From a bacterium (GTDB lineage Bacteria > Pseudomonadota > Gammaproteobacteria > UBA6186 > Azoamicaceae), in the NCBI GenBank assembly GCA_027364575.1, contig DAHXPC010000007.1:1-64000 (forward strand): 64,000 nt of DNA, written 5' to 3'. Numbering within the stretch: position 1 is the first letter of the stretch; every line of letters begins with the position of its first letter. Shown here piece after piece: positions 55,409-64,000 of the stretch. The position numbers and the translations under genes are program-made. Under the pieces are notes generated by a model. The model did no database searches. It worked only from the letters and a program-made list of their open reading frames with translations, and was not told where the DNA came from.

Positions 55409-58400
55409 CTATATTTTCCCGACGGCAACTTTTATAGCAGCCATTTCTCCTTGCTCATCAATCTCCCCCGAAGCATTATCAGAACCAGAACCAACACCTC
55501 TACCTGCATTAGAATAAATAAGGGGGGCCACTGAAGCCGCACCTACTTTAGAAATTAAGGCTTTGGTTTTTTCTAATGCTTGTTTGAGAGAAATAACCTT
55601 TGGATGCTCAGGCCCAAAATGCGCCTCTCCAATTTTCAGCGCTCGCTCATAATAGTTTTTTGCAGTCTTTACATCTCCTAAGTCCCAATAGGCATTACCA
55701 AGATTTACAAGCGTGCTGGCAACATTGGGATGCTCAGGCCCATAATGTGCCTCGTAAATTTTCAGTGCTCGCTCATAATAGTTTTTTGCAGTCTTGGCAT
55801 CTCCTAGCGCACTATAGGTATTACCAAGATTTACAAGCGTGCTGGCAACATTGGGATGCTCAGGCCCGAAATGTGCTTCCTCAATTTTCAGCGCTTGCTC
55901 ATGATAGTTTTTTGCAGTCTTGGCATCTCCTAACCCCCTATAGGCAACACCAAGATTTCCAAGCGTGCTGGCAACATTGGGATGCTCAGGCCCATAATGT
56001 GCCTCGTAAATTTTCAACGCTCGCTCATAATAGTTTTTTGCAGTCTTGGCATCTCCTAGCGCACTATAGGCACTACCAAGATTTCCAAGCGTGCTGGCAA
56101 CATTGGGATGCTCAGGCCCAAAATGTGCTTCCTCAATTTTCAGCGCCCGCTCATAATAGTTTTTTGCAGCTTTGTATTCCCAATTTTGATAAAAAAGCAC
56201 TTTCCCTATAGCGGATAATAAATTGGCAAATTCTATCGAAGTATTAACATTGGCTAATGCTTCATAATGCTCAGTATATGTTTTAAGATGGGGTAACAAA
56301 GCTTTTTGCCGTGCTTCTTTTTCTAATACGGTGCCTTCCACTTGAAATTCTTGGTATAAAACTTCTGCTACATTATTTAGCCATTCGCTATTAATGCTTT
56401 GATAATGTGCGGCTGCATTTTGGTGTTGATGTCTTATGACAGTCTGCACCAACCGGTGCATCTTTAAATACCCATCCGTGGCTTTTAATAAAGAGTACTT
56501 TAATAAAGTCCCTAATGCCTTGTTAAATTCAAGGTGGCTACCTTTTAAAATATCTTTATGATAAGCCTGTAATACTGCTTTAGGCATGCTGTCTGCACTT
56601 AAATAAGCACAGACGGTTAATAGAGAAAGCGCTATTGGATTTTCTTGAATAATGGCTTTAAGGCTGGCATTCCAAGTGGCTGCAACGGGCAAGACCGAGG
56701 CACCTTGGGGCAGCGTATCATCTTGTAATAAAGCATGTGCTTGTTCCTGGTAAAGCTCTAGATATTCCTTGGTATTTATTTGGTTTTGTTGCATATAAGC
56801 ACCTGCTTGGGCTAAGGCTAAAGGCAAATAATCTAGCGCTTTAGCTAACAGAGCTAATGCTTCTTGCTTGCCGGTATAACTTTCTAAAAGCTCAAGGGCG
56901 TCATTTTCAGCCATTTCAGAAACCATAAGCTTTTTAAAGCCATTCGGCCAATTGTTATTACGGGTACTCACAATAACCTTTCCACCGGTAGCAGGAATAA
57001 AAGACTCAATGCTTTGATAATCCTCAGCATTGTCAAAGATAAGTAGCCAGTTTGGATTATTTTCTAAATATGCCTTAACAAAATCTTTAGCACCTTCAGA
57101 AGTTTTTTCGCTAAACCCTAAAGAGCTTGCCAACTCAAAAAACCCTTGTTGCAATTGCCCAGGGGTCTCCGCTAAAAACCAGGCTTTAAACTTAAAAGGC
57201 GCCTCTTTTGCACCTTGTAAAACCAATTGCGTCTTTCCTATGCCACCTAAGCCCACACAAACCAATCCTTGAGTGTCGCTAGCAAGGGTTTGAGCCATGG
57301 TGGTTAATAAAGCCTTTCTGCCAACAAAACTAATAGCGCTATTGGGCAAATGCCAAGCAGCACGGCTTTGATTAAAGGTAACGGGCGCATTTAAAAATTG
57401 CTCTACCATTAAAGACAGCTTATATTCTTTTAAAGCTGCATTAAGGAGTTCTGTGGAAATAAATGCTGGTACTTTAAGCTTAATCGGGAGTTGCTCTATA
57501 TTTGGCATGCGTTTAAGGTATATCGCCTTCTCGAATGGCTCGCTATGCCAACGCTTAAAAATAGCCCTGGCAGCGTTTCTGGTATCCACATCAGAATCTC
57601 TTGCATACTCTACAATATCGTCTAATACGGCTGGAATAAAACCTTCCTTTTTATCCCAAACTTTAAGCCTATCGATAACCGAGGATTCTGCTTCCCAATC
57701 TTGACTATATTCAAAAAACTGTCCCAGTAGTTCTAAGGCTTTAAGACGCACCTCTAAGTTTGGATGTTTTCGAATAGTTTGATGCAGTATTTGTATAACC
57801 CCTGCCACAAAAGGGGCTTTTCTTTTATCTGGGTTATGTTTAATAAAATATTCAAATCCCAGCCAATGATTGGCTTCTTGTAATAAAATTGCATAGCGTA
57901 GGGCATCATACCAGCTTTGTTGTTCTACCTGATGTTCTACCGCTATCTTTATTGATTCATACGCTTCTAATAATTGGGAAGCATCCAAGCCTGAAACGGC
58001 GCTATAAATAGCATATAACCCCTTGCCAGCAGCCTTTCCTTTACGAAAATATTTTGCCCATTTGCTTTCATCATTCGATATTCGTACCAAAGCTTGCCTA
58101 CAGTACTCTGCCATAAAGCCTAAGCGACCCTCGCTATAAACACCCAGCGCGTCATACAACATTTGATGCTGCTCAACCCTTTTTAAGCCTTCCATCCCTA
58201 TATCCACCATGGCATCTAACAATTGAGCAATCGCCTTTAAAAACTCAAAATGGCTATCCTCATTCCCTTGTTTTGTAAATTGTTGATGCATCTCTAATAA
58301 ACGCTTGGTAATCACACTTAAGCTTTGCACCAAATCATCATGCTCGAATTGAGCAGGATTGGCATATTTTAAAATCTCTGCCAATCCTGTAATTAAAGCA

Positions 58401-59131
58401 ATATTCGACAGCGGGCTCTCTATAATCGGCGTTACAAATGTATCCAATAAATGATGCAATATTTCTTTATGCTGAACTTTAACTAAGGGAATAATTTCGG
58501 CAATTAAATCCTTATCTTTAATTTTTCTTTTAGCAAATAAATCTATTATCTCTAAAGTAAATCGATAATGGGTTTGATAATGCTCATTATTCTCTGCAAA
58601 GCTTTGCAGTCTTAAACTTAATTCACTAACACTTTTTAGGTTATCTATCTGTAACTGCGGGCTAGAATTGGCAGCCTCCGCAGGAACAGGCAGATTTGCT
58701 TTAAACAGCATTGGCGCCTTAAATTCATCTATAGGCAAAGCATATTTTGTCATTGAACCTTCAGCCGGGGAATGTGCAATATTTTCAGCAGAAGCTAAAG
58801 ATGTTACAAATTCTGCAAGCCTTTCATCTGCCTCACTTGATCCTAATGCTTGGGCTTTCGCGTAAGAAAGCCTCGCGGCTTGATATTGATGTTGTGCTTT
58901 TAAGGAATCTCCTTGTCTTAAAAAGGTTTGCGTTAAAAAAGTATTTACAGAGCTATTCGGGTAGGCTTTGGCTTCCTTAGAAACCTCAAAATATTGGATA
59001 GCCTTTGCGTAATCTATTAATGCCTCTTTATGCCTGTTGTTGTTAGCTGCTGTATTTGCACTTTTTAAATGCATTTGCGCATCGGCAAAAATATCAAAAC
59101 CTTCACTTTGTTTGGAACATCCGCCGCCCAT
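55409..59131 (-). CDS. NB-ARC/TPR STAND protein with N-terminal myristoylation-like motif
   Basis: A 1240-residue multidomain protein. It starts MGGGCSKQ, with AGGAG 6 bases before the ATG. TPR-like helices lie near 15-110. A helical, HEAT-like region follows (about 160-560, VRLKALELLGQF, DVDTRNAARAIFKRW). The NB-ARC ATPase has P-loop VGLGGIGKTQLV near 625-635, Walker B WLLIFDNAED near 690, GGKVIVSTRNN and a winged-helix end with MHRLVQTV near 888. Five kinesin-light-chain-like TPRs of 42 residues lie near 985-1180. No signal peptide is present. The build equals NLR-like STAND sensors. It may be an anti-phage sensor, given AbiE, or a lipidated host-directed effector. Confidence 0.9.
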   Translation of the reverse strand: MGGGCSKQSEGFDIFADAQMHLKSANTAANNNRHKEALIDYAKAIQYFEVSKEAKAYPNSSVNTFLTQTFLRQGDSLKAQHQYQAARLSYAKAQALGSSEADERLAEFVTSLASAENIAHSPAEGSMTKYALPIDEFKAPMLFKANLPVPAEAANSSPQLQIDNLKSVSELSLRLQSFAENNEHYQTHYRFTLEIIDLFAKRKIKDKDLIAEIIPLVKVQHKEILHHLLDTFVTPIIESPLSNIALITGLAEILKYANPAQFEHDDLVQSLSVITKRLLEMHQQFTKQGNEDSHFEFLKAIAQLLDAMVDIGMEGLKRVEQHQMLYDALGVYSEGRLGFMAEYCRQALVRISNDESKWAKYFRKGKAAGKGLYAIYSAVSGLDASQLLEAYESIKIAVEHQVEQQSWYDALRYAILLQEANHWLGFEYFIKHNPDKRKAPFVAGVIQILHQTIRKHPNLEVRLKALELLGQFFEYSQDWEAESSVIDRLKVWDKKEGFIPAVLDDIVEYARDSDVDTRNAARAIFKRWHSEPFEKAIYLKRMPNIEQLPIKLKVPAFISTELLNAALKEYKLSLMVEQFLNAPVTFNQSRAAWHLPNSAISFVGRKALLTTMAQTLASDTQGLVCVGLGGIGKTQLVLQGAKEAPFKFKAWFLAETPGQLQQGFFELASSLGFSEKTSEGAKDFVKAYLENNPNWLLIFDNAEDYQSIESFIPATGGKVIVSTRNNNWPNGFKKLMVSEMAENDALELLESYTGKQEALALLAKALDYLPLALAQAGAYMQQNQINTKEYLELYQEQAHALLQDDTLPQGASVLPVAATWNASLKAIIQENPIALSLLTVCAYLSADSMPKAVLQAYHKDILKGSHLEFNKALGTLLKYSLLKATDGYLKMHRLVQTVIRHQHQNAAAHYQSINSEWLNNVAEVLYQEFQVEGTVLEKEARQKALLPHLKTYTEHYEALANVNTSIEFANLLSAIGKVLFYQNWEYKAAKNYYERALKIEEAHFGPEHPNVASTLGNLGSAYSALGDAKTAKNYYERALKIYEAHYGPEHPNVASTLGNLGVAYRGLGDAKTAKNYHEQALKIEEAHFGPEHPNVASTLVNLGNTYSALGDAKTAKNYYERALKIYEAHYGPEHPNVASTLVNLGNAYWDLGDVKTAKNYYERALKIGEAHFGPEHPKVISLKQALEKTKALISKVGAASVAPLIYSNAGRGVGSGSDNASGEIDEQGEMAAIKVAVGKI
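55610..56165 (-). repeat. Near-identical 126-base TPR repeats
   Basis: About four and a half copies of a 126-base unit coding for 42 residues (NYYERALKI, EEAHFGPEHPNVASTLGNLG). Copies differ by few bases; GCAACATTGGGATGCTCAGG recurs every 126 bases near 55719, 55845, 55971 and 56097. High identity shows recent expansion or conversion, so copy number may differ between strains. Confidence 0.85.
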
Positions 59132-59341
59132 TGTTATCTCCTGATTTTAAAGGCTTTTTGCCTAGCTGTGAATTTTGCGTTAATCAATAATCTTTGCTTA
59201 TGTTAACAATAAAAGGGATAACACACTACCCAGTTGCTCAACTTTGCAATATCCATTAAGAGGTTTTCGTTTTTGACATTCTTTCTAAATTATGGGGCGT
59301 GTATAGTCACAAAGCCATAGAATGAGAAAAGAAAAAATATT

Positions 59342-59396
59342 AACATAACCCTCGTAACAGGGTTCCATCAAAATTTTATCTTTAATTAAAAGCTTA
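59342..59396 (-). pseudogene. Fragment of an abiEi-like gene
   Basis: The minus strand reads IKLLIKDKILMEPC, matching INRLVKDKILMRAC inside the AbiEi antitoxin. At DNA level 59367-59390 equals 55001-55024 with one mismatch. The scrap touches the stop codon of the receiver gene. It is a leftover of a second abiEi copy or of a recombination event. Confidence 0.6.
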
Positions 59397-59837
59397 ATTT
59401 CTTTTTTGGGTACTTATACAGTTTTCTATTTTCATGAATAAAGCCATTTCGGTTGGCAGTTTATGGAGAAAATCGTCAAAATAACTTAAGCCAACGGTAT
59501 CTTCTGCGGTTGGGCAGGCCATTTTGACAAAATATTCTTCGCTGTAGCCTAAGATAGTCACCGGTTTTTTGGCGTGTGCCCAATGGATCTCTCGAATTTC
59601 TTTAGCCGTCTCAAAGCCATTTTTATAGGGCATAAAATAATCCATCAAAATTATCTGAAAGCTTTTTTCAATTTCTAGGTTATTTTTATATCTTTCTATC
59701 GCTTCTATTCCATTAACGGCTTCTTCCACATGCAAAATGACGGTTTCATTCAATTTGGTCCAATCTTCGAGCATTGTGCCAGTAATCGAACGATTCAGCT
59801 CGGTATCATCGACAATTAAAATATGAATGTTTTTCAT
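59394..59837 (-). CDS. Stand-alone receiver-domain protein
   Basis: A 147-residue CheY-like protein without output domain. The acidic pocket is IHILIVDDTELNRS, the phospho-acceptor Asp66 lies in IILMDYFMPYKNG, and the Thr/Ser switch is in PVTILGYSEE. The usual Lys loop is altered: FLHKLPTE. It lies just downstream of lysS (19 bases) and upstream of the STAND gene, same strand. It may relay a signal from an unlinked kinase. The C-terminal segment is duplicated as a scrap near 55330. Confidence 0.88.
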   Translation of the reverse strand: MKNIHILIVDDTELNRSITGTMLEDWTKLNETVILHVEEAVNGIEAIERYKNNLEIEKSFQIILMDYFMPYKNGFETAKEIREIHWAHAKKPVTILGYSEEYFVKMACPTAEDTVGLSYFDDFLHKLPTEMALFMKIENCISTQKRN

Positions 59838-59856
59838 TTGCCTACCGTCAAGCTAA

Positions 59857-61353
59857 CTATTCAGGACGCATATGAGGAAATAATAATACATCTCGAATCG
59901 ATGGTACATCCGCTAAAAGCATGACCAAACGATCAATTCCAATGCCCTCCCCGGCGGTTGGCGGCAGACCATGTTCAAGCGCGGTAATATAATCCGCATC
60001 AAAATGCATGGCTTCCTCATCGCCTGCATCCAGTGCTGCCGCTTGCTTTTGAAAACGCCTAGCTTGATCGTCCGCATCATTTAACTCGGAAAAGAGATTC
60101 GCAATTTCGCGACCGGCAATATACAATTCCGCGCGATCGGTTACTTCAGGATTTTGATCACTGCATCTTGCCAGCGGGGAAACTTCCGTGGGATATTGAA
60201 TAATAAACGTTGGCTGCTGCAATTTGGTCTCAACCGTATTTTCAAATAACTCTATTTGTAGCCTACCTAATCCCCAGGCATTTTCTACCTTTAATCCAGA
60301 ACTTTGTAAAAGCTTTGTTAATAATTCTTTATCTTGTAATGTTTTTTCAGAAATATCCGGATTAAACTGTAAAATGGCATCGATAATCGTCAGTCTTTGG
60401 AAGGGTTTTGAAAAATCTAATTCTTGGCCTTGATACGAAATAACTTGTGTCCCTAAAATATTTTGTAATATTTCTTTAAACATACATTCCGTTAGATCCA
60501 TGAGATCCCGATAATCTGCATAGGCCTGATAAAATTCTATCATGGTAAATTCGGGATTATGGCGCGTTGAAAGCCCTTCGTTGCGGAAATTACGATTAAT
60601 TTCGAATACCCGTTCAAATCCACCGACCACCAATCTTTTTAAATATAATTCGGGCGAAATCCGTAAATACAATTTCATATCCAGCGCATTGTGATGCGTC
60701 GTAAAAGGCTTAGCCGCCGCTCCGCCTGGGATCATTTGCATCATAGGCGTTTCAACTTCTAAAAATTGGCGCTTCACTAAAAAATCTCTGATGGCTTGAA
60801 TGGTTTTGGTGCGGATCAAAAAGGTTTTTCGGCTGCTCTCATTCACAATTAAATCTAAGTACCGCTGCCGATAGCGAATTTCTTGATCCGTTAAGCCATG
60901 CCATTTATCGGGTAATGGTCGTAGTGCTTTGGTTAATAGAATAATCCGGGTAACTTTTACCGATAATTCCCCGGTTTTCGTTTTAAATAATGTCCCTTCT
61001 GCGCCTAAAATATCCCCCAAATCCCAGGTTTGAAATTCTTCATAGCATCCAGCGGATAAAGCGTCTTGTTTGATATATAATTGCATTTGCCCTGTCATAT
61101 CTTGAACATGCACAAAACTTGCCTTACCCATTAGACGGCGTGTCATCATACGACCTGCAATCGCAACGGATATCGGATTCTCTTCTAAAACCTCACTACT
61201 TTTGTCACCATGCTGTTCGTGCAATTCATTGGCTAAATGTTGACGTCTATAATCATTGGGAAACGGATTTCCTTTTTCGCGCAGGATCTTAAGCTTTGCC
61301 CTACGCTGTGCAATTTGCTCATTGGTATCAACTACTATTTCTGTTTCCATCAT
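59857..61353 (-). CDS. lysS: Lysyl-tRNA synthetase, class II
   Basis: Charges tRNA-Lys. An N-terminal OB-fold anticodon domain (about 60-150) precedes the class II core: motif 2 [21 protein letters not shown], where [15 protein letters not shown] is typical, and motif 3 [11 protein letters not shown]. It has 498 residues (E. coli 505). It overlaps the prfB stop by four bases, the conserved prfB-lysS pair. Confidence 0.97.
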   Translation of the reverse strand: MMETEIVVDTNEQIAQRRAKLKILREKGNPFPNDYRRQHLANELHEQHGDKSSEVLEENPISVAIAGRMMTRRLMGKASFVHVQDMTGQMQLYIKQDALSAGCYEEFQTWDLGDILGAEGTLFKTKTGELSVKVTRIILLTKALRPLPDKWHGLTDQEIRYRQRYLDLIVNESSRKTFLIRTKTIQAIRDFLVKRQFLEVETPMMQMIPGGAAAKPFTTHHNALDMKLYLRISPELYLKRLVVGGFERVFEINRNFRNEGLSTRHNPEFTMIEFYQAYADYRDLMDLTECMFKEILQNILGTQVISYQGQELDFSKPFQRLTIIDAILQFNPDISEKTLQDKELLTKLLQSSGLKVENAWGLGRLQIELFENTVETKLQQPTFIIQYPTEVSPLARCSDQNPEVTDRAELYIAGREIANLFSELNDADDQARRFQKQAAALDAGDEEAMHFDADYITALEHGLPPTAGEGIGIDRLVMLLADVPSIRDVLLFPHMRPE

Positions 61354-62451
61354 AAACCCGCCTTTAAACTTGCTTCAATAAACATATCCAATAAATTGCC
61401 ATCTAATACGCCGCTGGTATCTGTGGTTTCTATCCCGGTGCGTAAATCTTTCACACGGGATTGATCTAATACATACGATCGAATTTGACTACCCCATCCA
61501 ATATCCGCCTTCGTTTCTTCTAACGATTGTTGTTCCTCTAATCGCTTATTCCGCTCTAATTCATATAATTTTGCTTTTAATTGTTTCATGGCAGACGCGC
61601 GGTTCTTATGCTGTGAACGATCGCTTTGACACTGTACAACGGTATTCGTCGGTATGTGCGTAATTCGGATTGCTGAATCGGTTCGATTCACATGTTGGCC
61701 ACCCGCTCCACTGGCTCTATAGGTATCAATGCGTAGGTCTGCAGGATTAATGTCTACCTCAATGTCATCATCAATTTCCGGATATACAAAAACAGAGGCG
61801 AAAGAAGTATGTCGCCGGTTGCCAGAATCAAAAGGCGATTTACGAACCAATCGATGAACGCCAGTTTCCGTTCGTAACCAGCCGTAAACATATTCACCTT
61901 CAAATTTAATCGTTGCACTTTTAATGCCAGCCACATCGCCATCAGAGAGCTCTAATACGGTGGTTGTAAATCCTCGGCGTTCCCCCCATCTTAAATACAT
62001 TCTCAGCAGCATTTCGGCCCAATCTTGGGCTTCGGTTCCACCGGAACCGGATTGTATATCCAAAAATGCGTTATTGGGATCCATTTTTTGAGGAAACATT
62101 CTCTGGAATTCAAGTTTGGCAAGATCGTCTTCTAAGATTTTAAGTTCAATGGATAATGCTTGCAGGGTGTCTTGATCCTGTTCTTCCAGCGCTAAGTGCA
62201 GGAGTTCTTCGGTATCGAATAGACTTTTTTCTAATCGTTGAATGGTATGCACCACTCTTTCTAATTCTGAGCGCTCACGGCCTAATTCTTGGGCTTTATT
62301 AGGTTTATTCCAAACACTGGGGTCTTCTAATAAACGATTCACTTCTATTAAGCGTTCATCTTTTAGATCGTAGTCAAAGATACCCCCGAAGAGCCTTTGT
62401 TCTTTCGAATAGGTCTTTAAGATTATACGTAATTTGATTAATTTCTAGCAT
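61350..62451 (-). CDS. prfB: Peptide chain release factor 2, with programmed +1 frameshift
   Basis: Terminates translation at UGA and UAA. The first codons from ATG 62451 ([20 protein letters not shown]) end at an in-frame TGA (62376-62374). A +1 shift at CTT-TGA-C leads into [19 protein letters not shown] and the rest of the protein. The GGQ motif ([12 protein letters not shown]) and the tripeptide SPF ([10 protein letters not shown]) confirm RF2. Reading only the downstream frame would lose the first domain. It precedes lysS. Confidence 0.96.
62372..62388 (-). promoter_or_regulatory. RF2 autoregulatory frameshift site
   Basis: On the minus strand GGGGG (62387-62383), a Shine-Dalgarno-like stimulator, stands three bases before CTT TGA C (62379-62373). 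This is the classical slippery site: low RF2 leaves the UGA slowly read, and ribosomes shift +1 to make full-length RF2. Confidence 0.95.
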
Positions 62452-62465
62452 ACTGATACCCGTAT

Positions 62466-62486
62466 ACCCCCGCCAGAGGCGGGGAT
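62466..62486. terminator. GC-rich hairpin between tetR and prfB
   Basis: CCCCGCC-AGA-GGCGGGG (62468-62484) is a perfect 7-bp stem with a three-base loop, 29 bases after the tetR stop. It may end tetR transcription. The neighbouring GGGATACCGAA also occurs near 63400-63410, so it may belong to a dispersed palindromic repeat. Confidence 0.55.
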
Positions 62487-62512
62487 ACCGAATTGAAGAG
62501 ACAAGAAGCTTA

Positions 62513-63127
62513 TTAGGCCACCTCTGAAGTAACTTGTCGAATGCTAGCGGAAGATGTTCGACCTGCCGTTAGCTTTTCTAGCCACTCTTCTAAAACTTTT
62601 GCTTGTCGAATGGCTAATTTTGGATCTTTAAAGGTATGAGTCAACAAGTAAATGCCTTGTATATTGGATACCAAATTAAGCGCCAAATCAGCAGATTTTT
62701 CACCTAACCCTAGAGAACGAAACTGAGTTTCACTCCACATAAGCAAGTCGTGCAACAATTTAGCCGCCTGATCGGCCAATGAACCGCCTTGTTTCCCTAA
62801 TTCTTGGCACAAACCACCCACTGGACAGCCGTACCGAGCGGTTAACTCTAAGTCTTCTATGCTAAATTGTAGCAATGCGAGTAACCGATTTTTTGGATCA
62901 GTCTCTTCATCTAATTTACTAAAACATTCAGTAAATTCAGCAGCGCGTTTTTCAATAACGGCTTCACCAATCGCTTCTTTAGTTTTGAAATAATAGTAAA
63001 CATTCCCTAATGGAACATCTGCTTCTTGTGCGATATCTGCAAGGGTAGTCTGATTAAACCCTTTTTGGTGAATCAACACTTTTGCAGCATCAATTAAACG
63101 AACACGTTTATCAGTTTTCCGTGGCAT
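62513..63127 (-). CDS. TetR/AcrR-family transcriptional regulator
   Basis: A 204-residue repressor-type protein. The N-terminal helix-turn-helix is clear: RLIDAAKVLIHQKGFNQTTL, then ADIAQEADVPLGNVYYYFKTKEAIG. The C-terminal ligand domain has CPVGGLCQELGKQGG and resembles the TetR subgroup with two cysteines. Target genes are unknown; no adjacent divergent operon is seen, only degenerate sequence. Confidence 0.93.
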   Translation of the reverse strand: MPRKTDKRVRLIDAAKVLIHQKGFNQTTLADIAQEADVPLGNVYYYFKTKEAIGEAVIEKRAAEFTECFSKLDEETDPKNRLLALLQFSIEDLELTARYGCPVGGLCQELGKQGGSLADQAAKLLHDLLMWSETQFRSLGLGEKSADLALNLVSNIQGIYLLTHTFKDPKLAIRQAKVLEEWLEKLTAGRTSSASIRQVTSEVA

Positions 63128-63198
63128 AGCGTCTTAAATCCATTACAGTTGTTAAGGAGATACACACCCCCATATTTCGGCTATGGTCAAATCATAAT

Positions 63199-63403
63199 TT
63201 ATATTTAACCTTAGCCACCCGATGTCCTAACGAGGGCAGTATACTAAATCCCACGTCAGTTGAATACCAATTAAATTCAATGTTAGCTTTCTTGAAAAAT
63301 CTATGTGAATAACCAACGTATCAAGCGACATCACCGCTGATCGTATACCGTCCGATTATGGCTGCCCAGTTGAGATTTTGATCAGGTAATTGCGGGGGCA
63401 AGG
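63199..63403 (-). pseudogene. Degenerate gene fragment, perhaps an outer-membrane protein
   Basis: A minus-strand frame reads NWAAIIGRYTISGDVA, a TGA, then YVGYSHRFFKKANIEFNWYS and TDVGFSILPSLGHRVAKVKYKL before a stop at about 63199. The run beyond the TGA is protein-like, with alternating hydrophobic and aromatic residues as in beta strands. No start or complete gene exists, and palindromic repeats replace its upstream part. Identity is uncertain. Confidence 0.35.
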
Positions 63404-63428
63404 GATACCGAACGCGTGTGCATGAATA

Positions 63429-63685
63429 GGGCGGACACCCGCCCCTACAGATGTTGCGGGTGGTCGGTGCCTGGCACCCAGACATTATAGGTCGCGGTGG
63501 CCATGCCACCACACCCCTTTTTGAATAATGTGCTCATGATATCCTCGTTGCCATAATCATTCTAAAAACGATTTCCAATGATTATTTCGCCTCCCTGAAC
63601 ATAAGGTCTGGTTGGTATAGATTTGGATATTTTTGACAAGAGTTGGTATTCCAACATTTGTAGGGGCGGACCGCTGTGTCCGCCC
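63429..63685. repeat. Dispersed palindromic repeats (REP-like)
   Basis: GGGCGGACACCCGCCCCTACA (63429-63449) and the inverted form TGTAGGGGCGGACC-GCTGTGTCCGCCC (63659-63685) share the arms TGTAGGGGCGG and GTCCGCCC. Each forms its own hairpin. They are GC-rich islands in AT-rich DNA, like REP elements. They and the degenerate fragment fill most of the gene-free stretch 63128-63743. Confidence 0.7.
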
Positions 63686-63743
63686 ACGTCCATCCAATAA
63701 TTTAAAATCAGTGGGTTAAAACGACAGGTTTTCAAAACAGCCT

Positions 63744-64000
63744 TTAAGATCCGTTTACGACATTCCAACCCGAATTGGCCGTAAAACGTTCCCCATAGCG
63801 TTGTGCCAATAAATTTAATTTTTGCAAAAGCAAAGGTTCTCCAGATTCCGCGACAAAATTCATCAACCCGCCTCTAAAGGGTGGAAAGCCGGTGCCAAAT
63901 ATCATCCCTGCATCTAAACAGTCCCTATCGGGTATAATTTTTTCCCCTAAACACGCCATTGCACTATTGACCATACTTAATATTAAACGATCCGTAACAT
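63744..64000 (-). CDS. 3-hydroxyacyl-CoA dehydrogenase, C-terminal end (FadB-like, partial)
   Basis: The frame is open from the window edge: TDRLILSMVNSAMACLGEK, then DCLDAGMIFGTGFPPFRGGL and a stop at 63744. GTGFPPFRGG is the hallmark near the C-terminus of the fatty-oxidation multifunctional proteins FadB/FadJ, which hydrate enoyl-CoA and oxidise 3-hydroxyacyl-CoA. Only about 85 residues are in the window; the N-terminal hydratase domain lies outside. Confidence 0.85.
   Translation of the reverse strand, partial: VTDRLILSMVNSAMACLGEKIIPDRDCLDAGMIFGTGFPPFRGGLMNFVAESGEPLLLQKLNLLAQRYGERFTANSGWNVVNGS

Noticed and set aside
55600..56211. Plus-strand repeat protein with Gln/His/Trp units, and a possible CRISPR-like array
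   Set aside because: The periodicity is the 126-base TPR repeat of the opposite strand; unit length and lack of spacers exclude CRISPR.
61350..62342. Truncated prfB or a frameshift mutation
   Set aside because: The break is the conserved programmed CTT TGA C site with a stimulator; the protein is complete after a +1 shift.
63562..63768. 68-residue minus-strand frame upstream of the degenerate fragment
   Set aside because: It runs through a palindromic repeat and overlaps the end of the dehydrogenase gene, with no protein-like motif.

Overview
The window looks like a chromosome segment of an intracellular or host-associated gammaproteobacterium of the order Legionellales (Coxiella/Legionella-like). 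The evidence is a large Dot/Icm type IVB secretion cluster together with typical gammaproteobacterial housekeeping genes (lepA-lepB-rnc-era-recO-acpS, dapD-dapE, prfB-lysS, adk, rlmD, ygfZ/sdhE/ygfX). The DNA is moderately AT-rich. I recognise no rRNA, tRNA or CRISPR array. The left edge cuts dotA and the right edge cuts a 3-hydroxyacyl-CoA dehydrogenase gene.

Layout. (1) 1-512: the 3' end of dotA, in two pieces facing opposite ways and bounded by an inverted repeat. This is either an invertible segment or a contig-end foldback. (2) 643-4027: two orphan proteins, one a 772-residue Ala-rich coiled-coil protein. A frameshifted GIY-YIG nuclease scrap follows. (3) 4510-24095: the Dot/Icm block. 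icmS-icmP-icmO run leftward, and dotD-dotC-dotB-icmT-icmM run rightward, followed by a carbonic anhydrase gene. Two icmL-type genes run leftward. A third icmL-type gene plus icmK-icmE-icmG-icmC-icmD-icmD2-icmJ-icmB run rightward. Together they encode the core complex (DotC, DotD, DotH, DotG, DotF), inner-membrane parts (DotE, DotP, IcmT, DotI/DotJ), ATPases (DotB, DotO) and the coupling complex (DotL, DotM, DotN, IcmS). A membrane-anchored glycosyltransferase-like gene follows icmB. (4) 25163-30422: an accessory island with a decayed IS5-type transposase, a short leucine-rich-repeat protein, a gene broken by one in-frame stop, an orphan 389-residue protein and a ParB/sulfiredoxin-like protein. 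(5) 30504-53690: mostly core genes. These include an RND efflux pump, lysine/DAP biosynthesis, stress and repair genes, a histone H1-like protein, a BarA/GacS/LetS-type hybrid kinase, the lep-rnc-era-recO-acpS operon, and rpoE without the rseABC genes. (6) 53718-59837: a compact conflict-type locus with AbiE toxin-antitoxin genes, a 1240-residue NB-ARC/TPR STAND protein and a lone receiver-domain protein, all on one strand. Short duplicated scraps of these genes lie between them. (7) 59857-64000: lysS, prfB with its programmed frameshift, a tetR gene, palindromic repeats and a degenerate gene.

The most interesting items are the STAND protein, the dotA inversion and the lepA start. The STAND protein sits beside AbiE and begins with a eukaryote-style myristoylation motif, so it could be either an anti-phage NLR or a secreted effector. 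LepA appears to start at CTG. Expanded DotI and IcmD families and a sigma-E gene without its usual anti-sigma partners are also notable. All functional statements come from reading the sequence and remembered family features; no database search was run.
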